Program-made: the position numbers and the translations under genes
Notes under the pieces: generated by a model
What the model was told of the DNA's origin: nothing
The model's database searches: none
What the model saw: the letters and a program-made list of their open reading frames with translations, nothing else
Assembly: GCF_000406105.1 (NCBI RefSeq)
Contig: NZ_CM001974.1
Coordinates: 691,685 to 755,684, forward strand
DNA: 64,000 nucleotides
Reading direction: 5' to 3'
Origin: Dickeya chrysanthemi NCPPB 402
GTDB taxonomy: Bacteria > Pseudomonadota > Gammaproteobacteria > Enterobacterales > Enterobacteriaceae
In this document: piece after piece, positions 43,505-53,660 of the stretch
How the letters are laid out: each line of letters opens with the position of its first letter
Position numbering within the stretch: the stretch's first letter is position 1

Positions 43505-45996
43505 GCGTCCGGTCCTTGTGGTTGAGAACATGGGGGTTGAGAAAATGAGGGTTGAGAAAAGGGCGAGGGCGAACTCAACGATTGCAGCAACGCCATCAGC
43601 CGGGCGGCGGCCTCGTCGCACGGTGGCTGACCGGGGACGTGACGCCGGGCGTCGAGCCAGGTCAGCCATAAGGGTTCGAACGTGTTCATGGCATCCAGAC
43701 CGAGCCAGTGGCAGCGCGGCAACAGATGCGCCGGGCACTGACGGGCGATCAGTGCCTCCGCCTGCCCCCGGAAGACCGGATCGCCGCCACGGGCGGTATA
43801 TCCGGGCAGGATCAGACTGAGCTGCCCGTTAAACCGGTCGCCGCCGAGGTGGCCGGGATGCAACGTCGGGCGCAGCAGCAGATGCTCCACCACATACACC
43901 CCTTCGCACTGTTGATTAAGCTGAATCAGCGTACGGCGTAATTGATTGATGAAGTGCACCAGTTGCGCCGGCCGGCTGCTGTCGCCCAGATACAGCCACT
44001 GCGTGTTGCGTGCGTCCGCCGTCGGCGATAGCCGGAACAACGCCTGATAGCGGCTGCCGGTGCGCGGCGGCGCAATACGGTAGCGCGCCAGCGTCACGCC
44101 GTGTTGCAACAGCGTGACCGGTAACAGATGGCGGCACAGTGCATGTAGATCGCGTGCCGTTGCCGCCGCCTCGGCGCTGCCGGGCACCGGCGCTTCCCGC
44201 AACGGGACATCCAGCAACCTGTCGAGCGCGGGCGGGTCCAGCGATTGCAGCGGCGACGGGCTTCCGGCGTGGTGCGGCACCTCGGCGGCGTCGCTGAACC
44301 GCCATCCTTGCCGGGTAAGCGCCTGGCTATAGGGCCAGGCCCCGGCATCATCCATACCGAGTAGCAGCGCTATGCGCTCGGCGAACCCGCCGCGATTTTT
44401 ACGGTGAGTCATCGGCCGACAGGTATTGAAACCGGCGCCGCGATCGCGGGTCAGGTGGTCGATAGACTGAATAAACCGGCCTGGATAATCAAGCTGCCGG
44501 TGGTTGTGGGCATCGTCATCCGCTGCATCGCCCGGTTGATGCCACAACCGGGCGTCCAGTGTTTCGCCGTACAACGCCAGCAGGTAGTCGAGCACTCGCC
44601 CTTTGCGGTCCGGATAGTGGTCGATAGCGGCCAGCAGGGCGGAAAAGCGCGACGCCGCGTCGTCCGGGTAGAGGTCATCCACCCCGCGGAACTGCTCATC
44701 GTTCAGTAGGCCGAAGGCATAACTGCGCCCGGTATCGATGGCGGGCGAAAACAGGGCGCGCAGGTTAGCCAGATTGGCGCAAAAATTGGCCATCAGTTGC
44801 TCAAACAGCAGCAGGTAACCGCGAAATTGCTGTATCTGGCGCTGTTCCTGCTGGTTCATCGCGGCAGGAAAGCGCGGGGCGTCCAGCCGGTAGACGGCGG
44901 GAAACAGCGCCTGAATAGAGCGATAGTCCGCCAGCGCACGCCAGCGGCCTTGCGGCGGCGGGGTCAGCGCGGCGGCCTGACGGCGGACTTGCTCACGCAG
45001 GGTGCCGCTTTGCAATTGACGCCGCACCAGCCGGATGCTCATGGCGCTGAAATCAATCGGCAGCGGGTGACCCTGATGGGTCAGGCTGAGGTGAATGTCG
45101 TCGTGCTTTTTCGGCAGCAGGATCCAGTCGCCGGGATTGAGATGCGTCACGGCACCGTCGGCAGCCGTTTCGTCAGCCAACGACGGCAGCAACCGTAATT
45201 GCCGGATGTGGCTGATGCCCTCAATGCTGATGAGCCGGGTATAGAGTGCGGATACCGGTTTGGCGGCGGCAATCGGGTCGGCGTCGGGCGTCGGGTGATC
45301 GTCGATCAACGACGCTTCATCGTGACGATCATCCGTTACGCTGCCGTTAGTGACGCTTTCGCCCCGCAGCCACTGAGCGGCCTGCACGTAAATTTCCGCC
45401 GCCAGCACCTCGGCATTATCGTGGCGTTGCAGCTCGATATCGGCGTACAGCGTCAGCCCGCGGCTATCGATGATGCGAACGTCGGCGAGGTCTTCGCACA
45501 GGTTGCGGTTGCGGTGGTAAACCTGCGTCACCGCCGTGATGATATCGTCGCGCAGCGCCGGATAGCGCTCGCAACGTTGACGCGCCGATTCGCTCAGCAG
45601 CAGGTCGATCCGGTGGCGGCCCTGGGCATCCGACGTGACCCACGCCCGCTCCACGTCGTCCACCGCATCCTGTATCACACGCTGATAATCCTGCCGGGTA
45701 CAGGGGCGCGCCGGAAAAATCCTCTCCGGCGGCATCAGCCCCTGTGCGGCGAAATCGAGCCGGCCATCGGGCTGCGTCAGATAATCCGCGACGTCGAAAT
45801 CAGCGCGATACATCAAGTCGGTGAGGGCAAAGCACAACAGCTCCAGCAGGGTCACGCCGGGGTCGTGGAGGTTGTAGTCGGTCCAGCGGTTGCCGCTGAG
45901 CCGCTGGAGTTGCGCCAGCCCGGTGCGCACCAGGCTGGCGACGCCGTCGGGGTCGTCAAGCGGCGTTTGCCGTGGAATACATGACGGTTGCGCCAT
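43501..45996 (-). CDS. eCIS baseplate wedge protein (Afp12-like)
   Basis: 831 residues from the ATG at 45996, with GAGGAG 5 bp upstream and 2 bp after the fibre-like gene. The N-terminus (RWTDYNLHDPGVTLLELLCF) is the conserved opening of large baseplate wedge proteins of Afp/PVC-type particles. The C-terminus ends in a pentapeptide repeat (FSQPS, FSQPP, CSQPQ) encoded by a 15-bp tandem repeat just before the stop. It should form the baseplate ring with the 1366-residue protein. The identification as Afp12-like rests on position, size and this motif. Confidence 0.8.
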   Translation of the reverse strand: MAQPSCIPRQTPLDDPDGVASLVRTGLAQLQRLSGNRWTDYNLHDPGVTLLELLCFALTDLMYRADFDVADYLTQPDGRLDFAAQGLMPPERIFPARPCTRQDYQRVIQDAVDDVERAWVTSDAQGRHRIDLLLSESARQRCERYPALRDDIITAVTQVYHRNRNLCEDLADVRIIDSRGLTLYADIELQRHDNAEVLAAEIYVQAAQWLRGESVTNGSVTDDRHDEASLIDDHPTPDADPIAAAKPVSALYTRLISIEGISHIRQLRLLPSLADETAADGAVTHLNPGDWILLPKKHDDIHLSLTHQGHPLPIDFSAMSIRLVRRQLQSGTLREQVRRQAAALTPPPQGRWRALADYRSIQALFPAVYRLDAPRFPAAMNQQEQRQIQQFRGYLLLFEQLMANFCANLANLRALFSPAIDTGRSYAFGLLNDEQFRGVDDLYPDDAASRFSALLAAIDHYPDRKGRVLDYLLALYGETLDARLWHQPGDAADDDAHNHRQLDYPGRFIQSIDHLTRDRGAGFNTCRPMTHRKNRGGFAERIALLLGMDDAGAWPYSQALTRQGWRFSDAAEVPHHAGSPSPLQSLDPPALDRLLDVPLREAPVPGSAEAAATARDLHALCRHLLPVTLLQHGVTLARYRIAPPRTGSRYQALFRLSPTADARNTQWLYLGDSSRPAQLVHFINQLRRTLIQLNQQCEGVYVVEHLLLRPTLHPGHLGGDRFNGQLSLILPGYTARGGDPVFRGQAEALIARQCPAHLLPRCHWLGLDAMNTFEPLWLTWLDARRHVPGQPPCDEAAARLMALLQSLSSPSPFSQPSFSQPPCSQPQGPDA
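43521..43565. repeat. 15-bp tandem repeat, three copies, end of the wedge gene
   Basis: Units start at 43521, 43536 and 43551, each opening GTTGAGAA. The period of five codons keeps the frame and gives (F/C)SQPx repeats. Copy-number change would lengthen or shorten the tail without a frameshift. Confidence 0.85.
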
Positions 45997-45998
45997 AT

Positions 45999-46826
45999 TC
46001 ACTCCTCGTCCGTCGGCAGCAGGCAGTCGTGCATGTAGGCGTCATGCCACAGCCGGGTGAGGTGATAGCGAATCACGATGCCGTCGCCATAGCCGGTGTG
46101 GGTGCGGATTTGCAACCGATAAGGGCGCACGCCGTCCTGGCCGTATGCGGGCGTGTCGTCGCGCAGCCAGCGCAGCGTCAGCTTGTCGGCCCGCGAATGG
46201 TAATAGGCGTGGCGGGCGCTGATGCGGTTTTTGCGGCCGAACAGGTTGAACCAAAAACCGCTGGGGGCGCAGGTATTCAGCGCGATGGCATGGATCAGCG
46301 CGTAGCGTCCGGAATGACGAATACCGACGCCCGCCACCACCTCAAAAGCCTGGCACCCTTCCAGTTTCGGCGTGAGATCGTGCCATTCGCCGTCGGCGGG
46401 CAGCCTGTCGGCCCATTGCGTTCCGGCCCGCCCTTGCGCACCGATCACCCCGTTGACATCCAGCGCGTGGCGCGGTGCCGTGGTGTTGATACCCGCCCGG
46501 CCATCCGGGGTAAGCGTCAGCAGCGGATCGGTATCCGCCGTGTTGTCCTGCTCATCGCTTGGGTGGCGGTGGACTCGCAACTGATCGCCGTCCGGTTGCA
46601 GGCCGACCGACCACAACGCCCGCGTGGGATCGCTGTCGCGGTAAAACGTCATCAGTCTGGCGTGAGGCTCCAACGCGGCGATCTTCACCCCCTGTTCCGG
46701 CGTTTTATCGAACCCTTCTTCGAGGGCGTTGATTGACGAGTCGATCAGATCGGCAAAGTGTTCGGCCGACGGCATAGCGCCCTGACGGAAGTAGTTTTTC
46801 AAGGTGCCGCGATTTCGTTTTGCCAC
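45999..46826 (-). CDS. eCIS-associated fibre- or adhesin-like protein
   Basis: 275 residues. The N-terminus (RGTLKNYFRQGAMPSAEHFA) resembles the attachment region of proteins found with contractile injection systems, where the segment precedes repetitive fibre shafts. The middle has a chaperone-like fibre motif (GRAGINTTAPRHALDVNGVI), common in phage and CIS tail fibres. The C-terminal 130 residues look like a compact beta-rich binding domain. It lies between the two large baseplate genes, so it may dock on the baseplate and decide which cells the particle binds. No signal peptide. The fibre call is an inference. Confidence 0.6.
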   Translation of the reverse strand: MAKRNRGTLKNYFRQGAMPSAEHFADLIDSSINALEEGFDKTPEQGVKIAALEPHARLMTFYRDSDPTRALWSVGLQPDGDQLRVHRHPSDEQDNTADTDPLLTLTPDGRAGINTTAPRHALDVNGVIGAQGRAGTQWADRLPADGEWHDLTPKLEGCQAFEVVAGVGIRHSGRYALIHAIALNTCAPSGFWFNLFGRKNRISARHAYYHSRADKLTLRWLRDDTPAYGQDGVRPYRLQIRTHTGYGDGIVIRYHLTRLWHDAYMHDCLLPTDEE

Positions 46827-46887
46827 TTACCTACTCCTTGTTTCGCTGTCTGCCGTGTTGCCGCACCGGGCGTGCCGTCATCACGGA

Positions 46888-49800
46888 TTACCGGACGGTG
46901 ATAAAGCTGTCGCCGATGATCAGATCGCCAATACCGATTTTTTCCGGCGGCAGCGGCCTGAGATCTGCACTGAGCCGCAGGTCATGCTGTTCAACCGGCA
47001 GGATAATATTCCAGGGATAGCGCGGACTTAGCCCGGTCAGATGCGGGCTGTTTGCGGTGGGAACGCCGGTATTGTTTTTCGGCGCGCCTGCCGCGCTGTC
47101 AAACAGTTGCCATTGCAACGCCCGGCTGTCGTGCGTGTCGGCGCTGCGCTGGCGCAGGGTAATCAGCGAAAAGCCGGTGACGAAACGCACGTAATCCAGA
47201 TGCGCGATGAACGACTCGATTTGATGCAGCGCCACCGGGAAACCAAAGCCCTGACTGATGCTGTCTTCGCGCCACGGGCAGAGATACGCGGAAATATCAC
47301 GGTTCAGGCGGCGCAGCGCCTGCCCCGGATGGTGCCCTGGCTGGAAGGCGACGGTGCAGCGTACCTGAACCCTGTCGTACACCGGCGAACGGACGGCAAT
47401 GTCGGCGCCCGGCGGCGCGATGGTCTGCAACCAGCTTTGTATCCGGTGCAGCAATGCGGCGCTGGTGTGCAGGGCATCGCAGGGCTGGTGCCGGCAGGGC
47501 GAATGCCGCTGGCGCACCAGCAGCAACACCTGTCCGGGGTGATGACCCGGAACGCCGAAACGGGTATGGGGAAAACAACGCACTTGCTCGATATCCGCAA
47601 AGTGCTGTAACACCAGTCGTTCATAGTCCCAGCCGGTTAACGCCCGTCCTTTGTGGCGCAGTCGTTCGCTGACGCGCTGGCGGAATTGCCGGGTGGATTC
47701 ACGCGGCGCACCGTCGTTGAGCGGCAGCATCAGGCTGAGGGGGCCGAGCCCGGCCGGTGGGGACAGCGCCCGCCAGCCGGGCTCGACGGCCGGCGGCGGC
47801 GTGACGTCGTCGTCATCGTCCTGCCCTTGCGGCCACTGGCGGCGTGCCCGCACCACATGGGTGGCGACGTGCAGGCAGTTGGCGTATTCGCCGATGCCCT
47901 GCCGGGTACTCACCCGCAACCAATAAAGTCTGTCCGGCATGATGGTGTGGCGATCGTTGATGTCCGGCGGGAGCTCCAGCGTGATGATGCCGGAGGTGAT
48001 AAAGCCGCAGGTGGTGTCGGCGATGACCTGATGCGGCGGTAACTCGCGCCAGACGTTATCCACCAGATAACACCACTGAAACGCCTGCCGATGGCGGATA
48101 GCGGTGGGCGCGGCCTGATCATCAAGCTGGAAAAACAGGTTCAGCATACCGGTGAGCGATGAAGCCTGTAGCCCGATAAACAGGCTGCCGTCATCGTCGT
48201 AGCGGGGAAAAAACGTGACGGCGCGCGCTGCGTCGTCGCCGTTGGCCGCCGGATACCGCACCTCGTGGCCGAACGGATGCAGATGCAGCAGATGGCTATC
48301 GGGCGCGGGCGTAGGGTCGGTACGTCCGGGGTACAGGCGCGAGCAAGCGCGGTAGCTGAGTGTCAGCCGGTTTATCGCCGGGGTATACGGCGGATTGGGC
48401 AACGGCAGCGGTGTGCGGCGTTTGGCGTTGTGCAGCAACGTTTGGCTCAGCAACAACGCGTACTGATGATGACCGAAGGCGTGTTCCGGCTCGCATAGCG
48501 ACAGGCGGAGCATACCGTTGCGGCTGGTGTGGTCAAAGCGAAAATCGTCGGCGTCGATGGCCGGGCGGGTCGGCTGAAACGTCTGTTTCAGGTCGGCGTG
48601 CAGTTGTATGTCGGGGCGTAACCGCTCGCTGCCGGCCGTTTCGGCAAACAGCGCCGTCGGAGCGCCGACCCGGCGCCATTCGCCTTCGCGCAGCACCGAG
48701 AGCTGTGCATTGAAGCGGCGGTTATCGTCATCGCCGGGATAACCGCGATAGTGCTGACGAAAACCGCCGCTGCCGCCCGGCAGATTGGCCCAGTCGATGG
48801 CTAGCGTCACCTCCTGCACCTGCTTGCGGGCCAATTCGTAGCTGGCGATCGTCAGCGCCGACTGGCCGACGGGTTGTGCGCCGAAGGGATAAAACGGCTT
48901 GCCGGCGTCGGCCTGACCATCCGGCGTGTAAAGCTGTAACGTTCGAACGCCGGATACCTGCGTGCTGAGCGTCAGCGGGCCGAGCACAAAATCACGCAAT
49001 ACCGAGTAAGGGAAAAACGGCGTTTCCGGTTTGATGGCCAGTTGCAATGCCGGGGCGTGATAATGCCAGATGTCGCCGTGCAGCGCCGGATCGCAGGGGA
49101 TCACCGCGTCGAACCCCGGCAACAGGGTAAACGTCAGCCGAAAACCGTACCGGCCGTCGTCGTCGGCGCACAGCGGATGGAGACGATACGCGGTGATGGG
49201 TTGCCAGCCGTTTTCGGTGCTGATGCGCAGCGTGAACAGCTCGCTGCACAGGCGGTAAAAGTTGGCCTGGCGGTGGCCGTTGAACAACTTTTCCAGCAGC
49301 AACTGGCTGGCGGCGGGCAGTAACCGGCGGCTGCGCGCCAGAATGCGGCGTTGCTCTTCGTCATTGAGCCAGCGGCGGCGGCTCAGACATTGACGGCTGA
49401 ACAGATGCCCCAGCGCCCGGCAGTAACAGGCCGGGTCCTGGGTCTGGCGTAGTACGCCGGTCAAAAAATACTGGTACAACAGGCTGATGGCGTCGTCGTC
49501 ATCGCTCTGTTGCAACGCCTGCAACTGGCGGGAGGATAACGCCGCCGTCAGCGCATCCAGCAGCGCCGGCGCGGCGGCGTCCGGCAGTAACGGCGCCATG
49601 GCGTGCGCCAGCGTCAGCAGTAGCGTTGTCAGCCGCTTGCGCAGTACCGCCGCAGAGGCGGCATCCCGTAGCAAGTAGAGTTGTTGCGCCAACTGTGACC
49701 GTTGTGCATCGACCAGCGTGACGGTGAGGCTGACCTGCCGCCGTCCTTCGGGCAGGTAAAGCACCGGGTCGATGATGGCGAAACCCGGCGCAGACGGTGA

Positions 49801-50988
49801 CGGGTGACGCTGCAACGCCGGCGTTTCGCCAAACAGCGACAGCAAGGTACGGGAGCGGGGCTGTTGATGGTCCCACGGCCACAGGCTGTCGCTGTGGATG
49901 GCGGTGATGAAATCCAACTCTCGTTCCGGCGACATCAGCGGGTCGCGCTTGAGCAACAGCGAATGCACCTGTTTGACTTCGGCGTCGGTGACCCGCAACG
50001 GCTGATCGCTGCAATAAAGCCTGTCGTGCAGCCGCGAATCCTGTCCGCGGCTGAAAACGACGCCGCGTTCAAGTAATACCGGCGATGCCGAGGGGGATTC
50101 CAGCGTTAATTTTAGAAATACGGCGTCGGCCGCGAGCGGTTGCGGTTGCTGGCGCAGCACCCGGCGGTAGTAAAAGTCGAGATGCCGGGTAGTGAACCGG
50201 TTGAGCCGGGCCTGCGCCCGGGTAAACAAGGTCAGAAACGTCAGGTAGAGCGCCACTTCCGGCGAGTGATCGGCATGGGATAACGCCTGTTGCAGATGGC
50301 TTCGGCAGTCGGCCTGCAACTGGCTGACGGCGTTGATCGCGGCGGAAAAGCAGAGCTGTAGCTGCTCTTCCAGCACCTGGATGCCCGGCAACTGCTGCTG
50401 GAGCAACTGTTGCTGCTCGCTGGCGATAAACCGCCCGTTGTCATGGCGAATGCCCCACAGCGGGTCGAGGGCCGTCAGGCGCGGGTCGGCCAGCAACGAT
50501 TGGCGGTAACCGTCCAGCGCCTGCGCCAGAATCACCACGTACTGGAACGGCCTCACCAGTTGTGTTTTCAGGATCGTCTGGATCGTCAGCTTAATGTGGT
50601 CGGCGCTGGTGGTGTGGACGGGAAGGAAGGCGCGATACCAGCGATCCAGATTGGCGTAGAGCGCAATCAGGTAAGCCAGCGTGTTACCCATGCCGTGCGA
50701 CTGCGCCTGGCGAAACCGGCTCTGTTCCAGTGCGGTGTCGAACGACAGGATGATCGCCATACCGGTGACTTCGCTTTTGGCAAACAGCGTCTGCCAGTTG
50801 CCTGCCGTCGGGCCGTTGCCGGCGTCGAAACTCAGCTGTGCGGCGATGTCGCTGGCCAGCACCAGCAGCGTTTCAAACGACATTTCATCGGCCAGAAACG
50901 CCCCTTCTTCCAGCGCGGGCGGCAGGCGCCGGCGTTGCGAGGCGGCGGGGGGCGGCAACGGTGGATTCCAGTGTACGGTCATGGGCAT
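46888..50988 (-). CDS. eCIS large baseplate protein (Afp11-like, gpJ-related)
   Basis: 1366 residues, the largest intact gene of the locus. Large size, and position between gp25 and the other wedge protein, match Afp11/Pvc11, which carries a gpJ-like region; the last 300 residues (SERLRHKGRALTGWDYERLV, VLLLVRQRHS, APPGADIAVRSPVYDRVQVR) fit the baseplate J pattern. The start is ATG 50988 or the ATG two codons later. An intact long frame here argues against general decay of the cluster. It forms the baseplate wedge around the spike hub. Confidence 0.82.
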   Translation of the reverse strand: MPMTVHWNPPLPPPAASQRRRLPPALEEGAFLADEMSFETLLVLASDIAAQLSFDAGNGPTAGNWQTLFAKSEVTGMAIILSFDTALEQSRFRQAQSHGMGNTLAYLIALYANLDRWYRAFLPVHTTSADHIKLTIQTILKTQLVRPFQYVVILAQALDGYRQSLLADPRLTALDPLWGIRHDNGRFIASEQQQLLQQQLPGIQVLEEQLQLCFSAAINAVSQLQADCRSHLQQALSHADHSPEVALYLTFLTLFTRAQARLNRFTTRHLDFYYRRVLRQQPQPLAADAVFLKLTLESPSASPVLLERGVVFSRGQDSRLHDRLYCSDQPLRVTDAEVKQVHSLLLKRDPLMSPERELDFITAIHSDSLWPWDHQQPRSRTLLSLFGETPALQRHPSPSAPGFAIIDPVLYLPEGRRQVSLTVTLVDAQRSQLAQQLYLLRDAASAAVLRKRLTTLLLTLAHAMAPLLPDAAAPALLDALTAALSSRQLQALQQSDDDDAISLLYQYFLTGVLRQTQDPACYCRALGHLFSRQCLSRRRWLNDEEQRRILARSRRLLPAASQLLLEKLFNGHRQANFYRLCSELFTLRISTENGWQPITAYRLHPLCADDDGRYGFRLTFTLLPGFDAVIPCDPALHGDIWHYHAPALQLAIKPETPFFPYSVLRDFVLGPLTLSTQVSGVRTLQLYTPDGQADAGKPFYPFGAQPVGQSALTIASYELARKQVQEVTLAIDWANLPGGSGGFRQHYRGYPGDDDNRRFNAQLSVLREGEWRRVGAPTALFAETAGSERLRPDIQLHADLKQTFQPTRPAIDADDFRFDHTSRNGMLRLSLCEPEHAFGHHQYALLLSQTLLHNAKRRTPLPLPNPPYTPAINRLTLSYRACSRLYPGRTDPTPAPDSHLLHLHPFGHEVRYPAANGDDAARAVTFFPRYDDDGSLFIGLQASSLTGMLNLFFQLDDQAAPTAIRHRQAFQWCYLVDNVWRELPPHQVIADTTCGFITSGIITLELPPDINDRHTIMPDRLYWLRVSTRQGIGEYANCLHVATHVVRARRQWPQGQDDDDDVTPPPAVEPGWRALSPPAGLGPLSLMLPLNDGAPRESTRQFRQRVSERLRHKGRALTGWDYERLVLQHFADIEQVRCFPHTRFGVPGHHPGQVLLLVRQRHSPCRHQPCDALHTSAALLHRIQSWLQTIAPPGADIAVRSPVYDRVQVRCTVAFQPGHHPGQALRRLNRDISAYLCPWREDSISQGFGFPVALHQIESFIAHLDYVRFVTGFSLITLRQRSADTHDSRALQWQLFDSAAGAPKNNTGVPTANSPHLTGLSPRYPWNIILPVEQHDLRLSADLRPLPPEKIGIGDLIIGDSFITVR

Positions 50989-50996
50989 CGGTCTCG

Positions 50997-51034
50997 ATTA
51001 AACAAGGTCGGATAGATTAAACAGGGTCGGATAG
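50997..51034. repeat. 19-bp tandem duplication between gp25 and Afp11-like genes
   Basis: ATTAAACAAGGTCGGATAG (50997-51015) and ATTAAACAGGGTCGGATAG (51016-51034) differ at one base. They lie in the 76-bp gap upstream of the baseplate gene start. Confidence 0.9.
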
Positions 51035-51064
51035 GGGCAAAACGGCGCTGGCGGGAAACATCCG

Positions 51065-51484
51065 CTAGGGCGCGACGACCAGCGTGCCTTCCCGCAGATA
51101 GAACGGGTACACCATGTTGCTGCGGGTATTGGTGGCGATCAGGGTGTAATCAAGGCGAATTAATACGGTGCCGTCGGGAGCCGGCGGGTTATCGATGGCG
51201 ATAGCCTGTAGCCGGATGCGGGGCTCAAAAAACAGGATGGCTTGCTCAATCCGGCTTTTTATGTCGGTCAGCGTGGAGAGGGTGAGGTCTTCAAATACCA
51301 TGCCCTGAATATCGCAGCCGTATTCCGGTGCCATGATACGTTCGCCGGGTCGGGTGGAGAGCAGCAACGCCAGACTTTGCCGGATATCGTCGTCGCCGCT
51401 GGCCATGACGATGCTCTGGGTGGCGGCATCGAATTGCGGCGGGAACCCCCAGCCGGTGCCGAGAAACGCGTTATCGTTATCCAC
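51065..51484 (-). CDS. eCIS gp25-like baseplate protein (Afp9-like)
   Basis: 139 residues from a GTG at 51484, with a perfect AGGAGG upstream, 2 bp after the PAAR gene; the longer open frame is an out-of-family extension. DDDIRQSLALLLSTRPGERI and PEYGCDIQGMVFE are the core of the GPW/gp25 lysozyme-like baseplate family (no catalytic activity). It links the wedge to the sheath at the baseplate. Confidence 0.9.
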   Translation of the reverse strand: MDNDNAFLGTGWGFPPQFDAATQSIVMASGDDDIRQSLALLLSTRPGERIMAPEYGCDIQGMVFEDLTLSTLTDIKSRIEQAILFFEPRIRLQAIAIDNPPAPDGTVLIRLDYTLIATNTRSNMVYPFYLREGTLVVAP

Positions 51485-51486
51485 GG

Positions 51487-51786
51487 TTAGCCTCCTATCA
51501 ATACGGTAAAGTCGCCCAGCGCGATGTTGCCGCCGTGGGCGGTGGTATCGCCGAGACGGGCGGCGGGTTTCCCGCCGATCAGCACGGTGGCGGAGCCTTT
51601 TACGATGGCGTCCGGCGGCCCGACGCACACACAGTTATCGCCCAGCACCGCCGCCGGCAGCTTGCCGATCAACACCGTCGGTACGCCGGGGCCGATCACC
51701 GGCCCGCCGACATGAGGCACCGGCGGCAACCCCGGCGTTACCATCGGGCAGGCGTGTAAATCAGTCAGGCGAGCGGCGGGCGGCAT
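51487..51786 (-). CDS. PAAR-domain spike-tip protein (Afp10-like)
   Basis: 99 residues consisting of a single PAAR domain: MPPAARLTDLHACP at the start, then HVGGPVIGPG, CVCVGPPDAIVKGSATVLI and DTTAHGGNIALG. PAAR proteins cap the trimeric spike with a sharp zinc- or iron-bound cone. It has no C-terminal toxin extension. It lies between the spike and gp25 genes. Confidence 0.92.
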   Translation of the reverse strand: MPPAARLTDLHACPMVTPGLPPVPHVGGPVIGPGVPTVLIGKLPAAVLGDNCVCVGPPDAIVKGSATVLIGGKPAARLGDTTAHGGNIALGDFTVLIGG

Positions 51787-51856
51787 AAGGTGTTTCTCCT
51801 GATTTTTTGTCGATAACCAACAACGTTGTCTTGTTGCGTGCTGTACCTGTCTGGCG

Positions 51857-53648
51857 CTAGTTGATCATCACTATGCCGCCTTTCACCACGGTTTGGCCGG
51901 AGGCGGACAGTTCGGCGGTGGCGTTGCCTTTGGCGGTCAGGCCGGTTTTAGCCGACAGGCTGACGTTCATCCCGGCGGCGGTGACGTCGGCTTTGGCGCT
52001 GATATCGACGGTGCGCCCGGCGCTGAGTTCGATTTTCCCTTTGGCGCTGAGGGTGATGTTTTTCGGGCTATCCAGCGTGATGCCGGATGAATCCAGCGTG
52101 ACGCGGTTGCCGTTCTGGTCTTGTAACGTCACCGTTTTGTCTTTGTCACTCAGCATCACCTGATTGCCGCCGGGGGTCGTCAGGGTGATGGCCTTGTCCT
52201 CTTCGTTGAACTGCAACGTTAACCGGCTGCGGGTCAGCAGCGTTTTGAGGGTGTTTTTGGCTTCCGGCGTGACCGGCGGTGGGTTCTTGCTGCTGTACAG
52301 ACTGCCGAGGATCACCGGGTCCGACGGGTTATTGTTGAAGTAACCCAGAATCACCTCGTCGCCCACCTCCGGCATGAACTGCGCCCCGATGCCGGCCGAT
52401 GCGTAGTAACTGGCCAGCCGGGCCCACACCCCGTCGTTTTCCGCCTGCATCACCGGCACCGACACCTGAACGCGGTGCTGCTGTTGCGGGTCGCCGTCCA
52501 GTTTTTTTGACGATGCCTATCTGTAACCCGTCCACGCCGGGCAGCAGGCCGGCAGCGGGCGGCGGCGTCAGGTCCCGGTGTTCGGCCGACCAGACCGGCG
52601 GCATACCGAAATCGATGTAGGTCAGCCATTGTCCGTCCTGAATATGATGGCGAACACCGCCGACATAGAGGTGGCCGTTGAAACGCGCGCCGACCCCGGC
52701 CAGTTCGATCAGCGTGTTGATGCGGGCGCGGGCGCAGCCCTGACAAGTCAGGGTGCCGCGCAGGCGCGACAGGGCGGATTTCACTTGCTGACCGCTCGCC
52801 CACTCCCGCAGTGCGGTAGCCGGTAACGGCGTAGCGCTTTGCAGCCGGAACTCCGTCAGCCCCAGCACGCCGGCCAGTTGGTCGGCGCTCAGGTTGCCCT
52901 GCCGGCTGACGGACTGCGCGGCGGCTTTTTCCTGCAACGGCTGCTGGTTTTTGATGTCCCAGCCGACGCCGGTGACCGCGCTAAACTGATGACGGGCGTC
53001 GATGTCGGCCGTCAGCGACATCAGGTCGTCGCCGTAGGTGAGGGTTAACACCGGCGAGGCGCTCAGGGGCGGGGCGGTGACGGCGACGGTGCCGTCGTCG
53101 TTGCACACCACCAGCCCGTTGGCTTCCGCTCGGGTCAGCAGAAAATCCCAGTCGGTACAGTTGAACTGCACCAGTTCGTCGTGCTGTGTTTGCGTGGTGT
53201 CGACACGGGCGCGGAGCCCGGCGCAGGCGCGAATCAGGCGGCTGAAAATATCGCTGTCTTTCTGCCGAAGGTAGTTGTTGTTACGCCGCGCCACCGTCAT
53301 GCCGATGGCGTTGTCCCGGCATTCGATCCGCAGTCGCGAATGACCGTCGCCGCCGAGGCTGATGCCGTGACGAATGATGATGCCCTCGAACAACACCTGT
53401 TCCTGACTGGCGTAACCGGCGGCGATGGTCAGCATGTTGCCCGGTTTGAACAGCTCGCCGCTGCTGAGCGAAAAGCGGTTTTGCGGCATATCGCCGTCCT
53501 GAATCGTCAGCTCCGCGCGGGCGATATGATTCACCTGCTTACAGATGTGAATCGACAACACCTGAATCGCGTTGCCTACCTCGGTGCCGTTGCTCTTGAT
53601 GGTGTAGGTCACTACGCCGTCGCTGCGTGTTGCCGGGGAATCCGCCAT
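51857..53648 (-). pseudogene. VgrG/Afp8-like spike protein, frame broken at an A7 run
   Basis: The first frame (ATG 53648) gives the gp27/gp5-OB part, beginning with ADSPATRSDGVVTYTIKSNG and following the family as far as LQIGIVKK. At seven A on the coding strand (52502-52508) it shifts into unrelated sequence and ends at 52329. One A fewer restores IVKKLDGDPQQQHRVQVSVP, then EVGDEVILGYFNNNPSDPVI and the gp5 beta-helix (ITLSAKGKIELSAG...) to 51857, about 596 residues in all. An ATG at 52465 could start the C-terminal part alone. The spike pierces the target, so the break matters. An assembly error, transcript slippage at A7 or a real mutation all fit. Confidence 0.85.
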
Positions 53649-53660
53649 GTCGTCGCTCCA

